From the NCBI GenBank assembly GCA_002345965.1, contig DDTF01000058.1:121540-167897 (forward strand): a DNA stretch of 46,358 nt, written 5' to 3'. This DNA is from Flammeovirgaceae bacterium UBA2371. Its GTDB lineage: Bacteria > Bacteroidota > Bacteroidia > Cytophagales > Cyclobacteriaceae. The notes under the pieces are model-generated. The model was not told the origin of the DNA and made no database searches. It saw only the letters and a list, made by a program, of their open reading frames with translations. This document shows, in pieces, positions 41,595-46,358 of this stretch. The position numbers and the translations under genes are program-made. Position 1 is the first letter of the stretch. Each line of letters opens with the position of its first letter.

Positions 41595-43034
41595 CTAATC
41601 AATCATTTTAAAGAATCTCCTCCAGCGTATTCTGTCAAAGAAGCTGCCGTACTTATCCAGCGACAACCAGATGAAAAAGGCTTTGCCTACAATGTGATCT
41701 TCAGGCACAAATCCCCAGAACCTGGAGTCCAGCGAGTTGTGTCTGTTGTCTCCCATCATGAAGTAATAATTTTGATTGAAAGTGTATTGCTTCACTTCTT
41801 TACCATCAATAGTGAGGGTGCTGTCGGTCAATACCACATTGTCATTGTGATCGTAGAGACGAATGGTGTTGCCGTAAAAGGCCAGTGTAGAATCGTTGAT
41901 GTGGATGGTCATTCCTTTTTTAGGTATTGTTAAAGGACCGTAATCATCCGCGTTCCATTTGCTGTATTTCGAACTTGGGAAAATCCTGGGATCAGCGCCA
42001 TTGCTCATCCGGTAATCCTCACTCACCGAGATGATATAGGGCAGCTGCTTGAGCTCTTCCACCTTGGCCTTGGTGAGAAACATCTGATAAACTGCTTTGC
42101 CTTCCTCAGGTCGGCCCAAAAAAGTAAAGTCTTCGGGATCGATACTGAGTTTCTCCAGGTTGCGATCGTTAATCTCATCTTTGGCAGTAACCAGGTAACT
42201 GAATTCCATATCAGGTGGATTGGGCAACGGCTCTCCGTTTACAATCACCTGCCTGTTTACAATTTTTAATACATCTCCAGGGATACCTACACTGCGTTTG
42301 ATGTAATTGGTTTTAAGATCAACCGGATATACTTTTCCTTCATTGAGTTCTTTGGGGGGCACATTAAATACCACCACATCGCTGCGATGCACTTTGCTGA
42401 TGCCGGGCAAACGGTACTGTGGCAATTGAACCCAATCGGTATAGGAGGGCAAATCGGTAAACCAGATTTTCTGATGCGTCAGCGGAACCTGCAGTGGTGT
42501 TTTGGGTGTACGCGTGCCATAATGAAACTTGCTGACGAACAGGAAGTCTCCCACCAGCAATGAGTTTTCCATAGAAGGAGTAGGGATGGTGTAAGCCTCC
42601 ATGATGAGCCAGCGGATAAGGGTAGCGGCAACTACTGCGAAGGCAATGGCCTCGGTCCACTCTGATACGGCCGATTTTTTTTCTTCTTTCAACTCGCTCA
42701 GCTTGCCGAGATAAACAACGTCTTTTTGAAAACCGATATAAGGAATGTAAACAGGGCCGATAAAAATAATGAGAAACTGGCTCATCAGTGAATTTTTACC
42801 AAAACACCTCAGCAAATCAAACAGTAAAACATAAAATGCGAAAATGTTCAGGATAGGAATGAAGAGATACAACACCCACCATTTTGGTTTCCCAACGATC
42901 ATGATCAACCAGTATTCACTGTAGATGGGAATCAGGGATTTCCAAGCAGCCACGTTGGCTTTTTCAAATAACTTCCAGTATCCGATAGTAACGCCTATTC
43001 TGAAGATAAGCAGTGTAATAAGTATAGCAGTCAC
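41595..43034 (-). CDS. lepB: Signal peptidase I with N-terminal membrane extension
   Basis: 479 residues, long for S26A, starting at GTG 43034. Residues 1-110 form a DUF5684-like membrane module (FEKANVAAWKSLIPIYSEYWLI, YLFIPILNIFAFYVLLFDLLRCFGKN) not found in E. coli LepB. The catalytic part follows an extra membrane segment: Ser154 in TPSMENSLLVGD and Lys246 in NYIKRSVGIPGD form the dyad, and the last box is MGDNRHNSLDSRFWGFVP. About 120 residues between the Lys and last boxes form an insertion. It cleaves Sec/Tat signal peptides of exported proteins such as those in this window. Member of parA-parB-DUF5683-dapB-lepB. Confidence 0.94.
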   Translation of the reverse strand: MTAILITLLIFRIGVTIGYWKLFEKANVAAWKSLIPIYSEYWLIMIVGKPKWWVLYLFIPILNIFAFYVLLFDLLRCFGKNSLMSQFLIIFIGPVYIPYIGFQKDVVYLGKLSELKEEKKSAVSEWTEAIAFAVVAATLIRWLIMEAYTIPTPSMENSLLVGDFLFVSKFHYGTRTPKTPLQVPLTHQKIWFTDLPSYTDWVQLPQYRLPGISKVHRSDVVVFNVPPKELNEGKVYPVDLKTNYIKRSVGIPGDVLKIVNRQVIVNGEPLPNPPDMEFSYLVTAKDEINDRNLEKLSIDPEDFTFLGRPEEGKAVYQMFLTKAKVEELKQLPYIISVSEDYRMSNGADPRIFPSSKYSKWNADDYGPLTIPKKGMTIHINDSTLAFYGNTIRLYDHNDNVVLTDSTLTIDGKEVKQYTFNQNYYFMMGDNRHNSLDSRFWGFVPEDHIVGKAFFIWLSLDKYGSFFDRIRWRRFFKMID

Positions 43035-43086
43035 AGTGTCTTAGAGGGTTAAAGCTTGCAAAGAAAAGTATTTTTAATGGTAATTG

Positions 43087-43797
43087 TTAAAGTTTTAAGA
43101 AATCACCCATGTGGAGTACGCCCTTTTTGTCTTTTATCCACTCAGCAACCTGCAATGCACCCATGGCGAAGCCCTCTCTGGAGTGGGCCTCATGTTTGAT
43201 TTCTATGTCGTCAATGGCGCTCTTGTACTTTACAACGTGCGTTCCGGGGGCAGGGTTTTCACGATAGGAGTAAATGGGCAGTTGATGAGGATCATCGGGT
43301 TTTTGATTCACCCAACTGTTCTTTCTTTCTACTTGGGCAAGAATGCCCTCAGCGAGGGTGATGGCTGTGCCGCTGGGGGCATCTTTTTTCTGCGTATGGT
43401 GTATCTCGTCAATAGCGATGTCATAATGGGGATAGCCATTCATCATACCGGCCAGCAATTCGTTGAGCTTAAAAAAGATGTTCACGCCCAGACTAAAATT
43501 GGAAGCATAAAAAAAGGTGCCGTTGCGCTCCTTGCAATAAGCTTCTGCCTCGCTGCGCTTTTCCAGCCATCCGGTTGTTCCGCACACCACCGGCACCTGT
43601 GCATCAAAGCATGCTTTCAGATTGTCAACCACCGCGTTGGGCTGCGAAAACTCAATGGCGACATCCGCATTTTTAAGGTCAGTCTTGGCGCCTGAGTCGG
43701 TGGCACTGATTCGAGCTACAATCTCATGATTTCTGCTGAGGGCAATGGCTTCTATGGCTTTGCCCATTTTGCCATATCCGATTAATGCAATCTTCAT
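43087..43797 (-). CDS. dapB: 4-hydroxy-tetrahydrodipicolinate reductase
   Basis: 236 residues, slightly shorter than E. coli DapB (273). NAD(P)H-dependent step to lysine and meso-diaminopimelate for the cell wall. Rossmann start MKIALIGYGKMGKAIE, CGTTGWL, the active-site signature EIHHTQKKDAPSGTA, and HEAHSREGFAMGAL. Complete by motif. It lies 31 bp after the DUF5683 gene. Confidence 0.95.
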   Translation of the reverse strand: MKIALIGYGKMGKAIEAIALSRNHEIVARISATDSGAKTDLKNADVAIEFSQPNAVVDNLKACFDAQVPVVCGTTGWLEKRSEAEAYCKERNGTFFYASNFSLGVNIFFKLNELLAGMMNGYPHYDIAIDEIHHTQKKDAPSGTAITLAEGILAQVERKNSWVNQKPDDPHQLPIYSYRENPAPGTHVVKYKSAIDDIEIKHEAHSREGFAMGALQVAEWIKDKKGVLHMGDFLKL

Positions 43798-43828
43798 TTT
43801 CTGAATATTTTTTCCGCTGATATCAGCG

Positions 43829-44407
43829 CTAAAATTTGAATTTCAAAGCCAGCCCTGCACTCTGCCCGTTCAGGGGATTGCTTTCCACCATGGGCTCCAG
43901 CCTTACCTGCAACTGCGGATTGAGATCAAATTCTTTCAGATGAGCATCCACGTGGGCGTCCACCAATTGAAGGATGTACCAGAATCCGGTCACGATGGTA
44001 AAGAAGTCCCGTTCTCTTTTAGAATTATCCACAATTCTTCGAAGCTGAGCTTCATTAAAACCGGAAGGGGCAGGGGAACCATCATTCAGCAATCCGAACA
44101 ATTCTCCCTTGTAGGTGACGTACCGATCCTGATAGAAAGAAATGAAAAACACACCAGTAGCAAACCCGCCATACACCAGCGGCACCTTCCAGTATTTTTT
44201 GTTATAAAATTGACCCGACCCGGGAAGTATGGCCGAGTACAGCAATGCCTTGCGTGGATTGAAACGATCGGCATAGGTCTCCAGCGTAATCACGCGCTTG
44301 CCGCGATCAAGCCGCAATGAATCTGACGGTATTGTTCTTAAAGTGTCCTGCCCAAACACAGTCAGTGTGTTGAGGGTCAGGCACACGAAAAAAATCAATC
44401 GCATCAT
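43829..44407 (-). CDS. DUF5683-family exported protein
   Basis: 192 residues (or 191 from the second Met). Signal peptide MMRLIFFVCLTLNTLTVFGQ. The family core is PRKALLYSAILPGSGQFYNKKYWKVPLVYGGFATGVFFISFY, with the invariant LPGxGQxYN motif and Trp-Lys, spanning one or two short hydrophobic segments. Function unknown. Its position directly after parB (3 bp) and before dapB and lepB is widely kept in Bacteroidota. Confidence 0.9.
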   Translation of the reverse strand: MMRLIFFVCLTLNTLTVFGQDTLRTIPSDSLRLDRGKRVITLETYADRFNPRKALLYSAILPGSGQFYNKKYWKVPLVYGGFATGVFFISFYQDRYVTYKGELFGLLNDGSPAPSGFNEAQLRRIVDNSKRERDFFTIVTGFWYILQLVDAHVDAHLKEFDLNPQLQVRLEPMVESNPLNGQSAGLALKFKF

Positions 44408-44410
44408 GAT

Positions 44411-45310
44411 TTACACTTTGAGAATTTCCAGAATGCGGTTGAGGTCCTCAATAGATAAAAATGGAATTTTGATCTCTCCCTTTTTGCCATCACTTTTTAC
44501 ATTCACTTTCGTGCCAAAGTGCGTGGATAGGGTAGACTGAAGCTGTTTTATTTCTCTGGATGGCCCAGTGCCCTCTGGAGCAGAGGCTTTGGAGCCCGAT
44601 CCCTTGGAAGGAGACATCATCTGCCTTACCAGCTCTTCTACCTTGCGCACCGACAAATCTTCGGCAATGGTTTTTTTAAAGATATAAAGTTGGGTGTCGG
44701 GGTTGTCTACGTTGATGATGGCTCTCGCGTGGCCCATGGATATTTTATTGTCGCGCAGGGCAATTTGTATGTCCGGTGGCAACTTCAGCAGACGCAGGTA
44801 GTTGGTAACGGTTGATCGGTTCTTTCCCACGCGATCTCCCAGCTCTTCCTGCTTCAGGTTGATTTCAGAGATCAGGCGCTGGTAACTGACAGCAATCTCT
44901 ATAGGATTAAGATTTTCCCTCTGAATGTTTTCGATCAAAGCCATTTCTAGCATTTGCTGATCATCGGCAGACCTTACATAGGCAGGCACAGCCTTCAGGC
45001 CCGCGAGTTTGGAAGCCTGAAAACGTCTCTCACCGGAAATCAGCTGATACTGATTGTGGGAAAGTTTTCTTACGGTAATCGGTTGTATGATGCCGTGTAC
45101 CTTGATGGAGTCTGCCAGTTCTTTCAGGGCCACCTCATCAAAGTGCTGACGGGGCTGAAAAGGATTGACTTGTATTTCGGCAATCAGAATTTCATTCACA
45201 CCTGAGGTGACAGGAGGAGGTGCTGCGCCTTCTTCCAGTTTGTCGGTGTCAGGTGTATCGCTGAGCAAAGCGCTAAGTCCTCGTCCCAATGCATTTCTCT
45301 TCTTACTCAT
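44411..45310 (-). CDS. parB: ParB/Spo0J chromosome-partition protein
   Basis: 299 residues. Standard N-terminus KKRNALGRGLSALLSD, CTP-binding ParB/Srx fold (QVNPFQPRQHFD, GERRFQASKLAG), ALIENIQRENLNPIEIA, and a helix-turn-helix (QEELGDRVGKNRSTVTNYLRLL) that reads parS. The C-terminal dimerisation region follows a Ser/Gly/Lys linker (about 225-250). The stop is 3 bp before the DUF5683 start, and parB overlaps parA by four bases. I see no good parS site in the window. Confidence 0.97.
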   Translation of the reverse strand: MSKKRNALGRGLSALLSDTPDTDKLEEGAAPPPVTSGVNEILIAEIQVNPFQPRQHFDEVALKELADSIKVHGIIQPITVRKLSHNQYQLISGERRFQASKLAGLKAVPAYVRSADDQQMLEMALIENIQRENLNPIEIAVSYQRLISEINLKQEELGDRVGKNRSTVTNYLRLLKLPPDIQIALRDNKISMGHARAIINVDNPDTQLYIFKKTIAEDLSVRKVEELVRQMMSPSKGSGSKASAPEGTGPSREIKQLQSTLSTHFGTKVNVKSDGKKGEIKIPFLSIEDLNRILEILKV

Positions 45311-46080
45311 TTTGATAAACCGTTTTTGTTGAGAATCTCGTGCGCCAGATTTAAATAACTCACTGCACCTTTGCTTTCGGCATCATGTACAATCACAGGC
45401 AAACCAAAGCTGGGAGACTCACTCAACTTCACATTGCGGGGAATGATGGTGTTAAAAGCAATATTTTTGAAATGGGTCTTCACCTCTTGCACCACCTGGT
45501 TGCCAAGGGAAGTACGGCTGTCATACAAGGTCAACAGGATGCCTTCAATTTCCAGTTTGGGATTGAGACGGGTTTGAATGATTTTGATGGTGTTCAGGAG
45601 TTTGCCCAATCCTTCAAGGGCAAAATATTCACATTGCACAGGAATGATCACCGAATCTGCAGCAGTAAGCGAGTTGATGGTAATCAAACCCAGACTGGGT
45701 GAACAATCTATAATAATAAAGTCGTAATCGTTTCTGATGGTCTCCAATGTATCGCGCATGCGCTCTTCCCTGCGTTCAATGTTCACCATCTCCACCTCTG
45801 CACCTACCAGATCAATGTGGGAAGGGAGGATGTGCAAAAATTTCAAATCATTCTGGGCAATGGCACTGCGCGCGTCCACACCGTCTACCATGCATTCGTA
45901 AATGCCGGCTTTGATGGTTTTGGGATCCAAACCAAGTCCGGAGGTAGAGTTGGCTTGCGGGTCGGCATCCACCAGCAGTGTTTTATACTCCAGCACAGCA
46001 AGACTTGCAGCCAGGTTAATGGCGGAGGTGGTCTTGCCCACGCCCCCTTTTTGATTTGCTATGGCGATAATTTTTCCCAT
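45307..46080 (-). CDS. parA: ParA/Soj chromosome-partition ATPase
   Basis: 257 residues. Deviant Walker A NQKGGVGKTTSAINLA (signature Lys11, P-loop Lys16), DADPQANST (Walker A'), IIDCSPSLGL (Walker B), and QCEYFALEGLG. No N-terminal DNA-binding extension, as in chromosomal Soj. It forms ATP-dependent dimers on DNA and moves ParB-parS complexes. First gene of the five-gene run; its likely promoter is at 46144-46151. Confidence 0.97.
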   Translation of the reverse strand: MGKIIAIANQKGGVGKTTSAINLAASLAVLEYKTLLVDADPQANSTSGLGLDPKTIKAGIYECMVDGVDARSAIAQNDLKFLHILPSHIDLVGAEVEMVNIERREERMRDTLETIRNDYDFIIIDCSPSLGLITINSLTAADSVIIPVQCEYFALEGLGKLLNTIKIIQTRLNPKLEIEGILLTLYDSRTSLGNQVVQEVKTHFKNIAFNTIIPRNVKLSESPSFGLPVIVHDAESKGAVSYLNLAHEILNKNGLSK

Positions 46081-46111
46081 TCGTACAGTTGCCGTAAACG
46101 TAGATAAAAAA

Positions 46112-46142
46112 AGCCCCTGTCACTTTTGGTTGGACAGGGGCT
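46112..46142 (-). terminator. Intrinsic terminator directly upstream of parA
   Basis: Perfect 10-bp stem AGCCCCTGTC (46112-46121) with complement at 46133-46142, 11-base loop, and on the minus strand a following T-tract (complement of 46106-46111). It would end a minus-strand gene lying to the right of the window, but it sits only 32 bp before the parA ATG. Confidence 0.8.
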
Positions 46143-46143
46143 A

Positions 46144-46151
46144 CAAATATA
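46144..46151 (-). promoter_or_regulatory. -7 promoter element for parA
   Basis: Reads TATATTTG on the minus strand, an exact TAnnTTTG match. About 21 bp further upstream TTTA could serve as a weak -33 box. Transcription would begin at the edge of the terminator stem, so the stem would lie at the very 5' end of the parA message. Confidence 0.5.
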
Positions 46152-46226
46152 AGGTTATCCGGCTATTTCGTATAAAGTATCTGATTTCATATCCCACCCA
46201 TTCCGTTTCAAACTATTCGAATCCCC

Positions 46227-46358
46227 CGTCACGCTGAGCGCAATCATTTGTTGCGGCCACTCAAGAGTCTCATCACCCGCAACTGTCGCGTGTTGTGGGT
46301 AGGAGGCGCAAAGGTCATGTGTGCCTTGCGTTAGTTGCCGTCATTCTGAGCGTAAGCG
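46227..46358. repeat. Probable intergenic palindromic repeat element
   Basis: CGTCACGCTGAGCG (46227-46240) and CGTCATTCTGAGCG (46339-46352) are 112 bp apart and differ at two bases, as if two units began here. Between them are two hairpins: ACCCGCAAC/GTTGTGGGT (46275-46300) and CGCAAAGG/CCTTGCG (46308-46331). GTCAT-CTGAGCG strings of this kind occur as dispersed intergenic repeats in Cytophagales genomes, as far as I recall. No ORF is seen. The element is cut by the window end. Confidence 0.5.

Noticed and set aside
43111..43695. 194-codon plus-strand ORF
   Set aside because: Antisense to dapB, which is complete by motif.
43947..43955. parS-like TCCACGTGG near parAB
   Set aside because: Only the central nine bases fit, flanks do not extend the palindrome, and it lies in the coding sequence of the DUF5683 gene.

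Overview
The window is a gene-dense, mostly housekeeping stretch of a Bacteroidota chromosome, most likely of the order Cytophagales. The evidence: two secreted proteins with C-terminal type IX secretion (T9SS) sorting domains; Bacteroidota-restricted families (GSCFA, DUF4290, DUF5683, DUF3109); promoters matching the Bacteroidota pattern TTTG-N19-TAnnTTTG (clearest upstream of rpsF); few convincing Shine-Dalgarno sequences and several TTG/GTG starts; and the conserved order parA-parB-DUF5683-dapB-lepB. The exact genus cannot be read from the sequence.

Layout. 1-1100: a 419-bp tandem repeat, each unit carrying one small GIY-YIG endonuclease gene and a perfect 20-bp palindrome; the last unit is cut off at 1100 and the left side runs out of the window. 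1314-5666: a large exported MORN-like/TPR/CHAT protein in which a PDZ domain appears to be inserted inside the CHAT peptidase fold; this is the most unusual protein here. 5855-7620: HAD phosphatase and M50 site-2 protease, overlapping by ATGA. 7607-11426 (minus): ddl, a kinase-less PASTA membrane protein and a T9SS cargo protein. 11507-14503 (minus): T9SS-exported M43 metalloprotease. 14614-15980 (minus): Mrp/NBP35 ATPase and NifU-type scaffold for Fe-S cluster assembly. 16151-20748 (plus): dnaG, ribBA, an exported unknown and surE. 20811-23309 (minus): priA. 23488-26557: Tat-exported class V aminotransferase, ArsM-type arsenite methyltransferase and a membrane/zinc-ribbon unknown. 26669-29752 (minus): GSCFA protein and a lipoprotein form of the YyaL/DUF255 family. 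29856-35719: exonuclease III, an exported unknown, DUF4290-murA and a PcrA/UvrD helicase. 35935-37415: a TcmP-like protein coupled to a DUF3109 Cys-rich protein. 37454-40845: rpsF-rpsR-rplI with clear promoter and terminators, a coiled-coil membrane protein, a methyltransferase and apaG. 40917-46080: ung, lepB, dapB, DUF5683, parB and parA. The right end carries a terminator/promoter overlap and what looks like an intergenic repeat family.

Functionally the genes serve replication and repair (dnaG, priA, pcrA, xth, ung), chromosome partition (parAB), cell-wall precursors (ddl, murA, dapB), Fe-S maturation, riboflavin synthesis, translation and protein export. Several housekeeping enzymes show lineage-type active-site changes: the primase lacks all four zinc ligands, MurA has Asp in place of the fosfomycin-target Cys, and Mrp lacks its usual C-terminal CxxC. 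No tRNA, rRNA, CRISPR array, prophage or transposase was found. Both window ends lie in repeats, which fits (but does not prove) contig ends.
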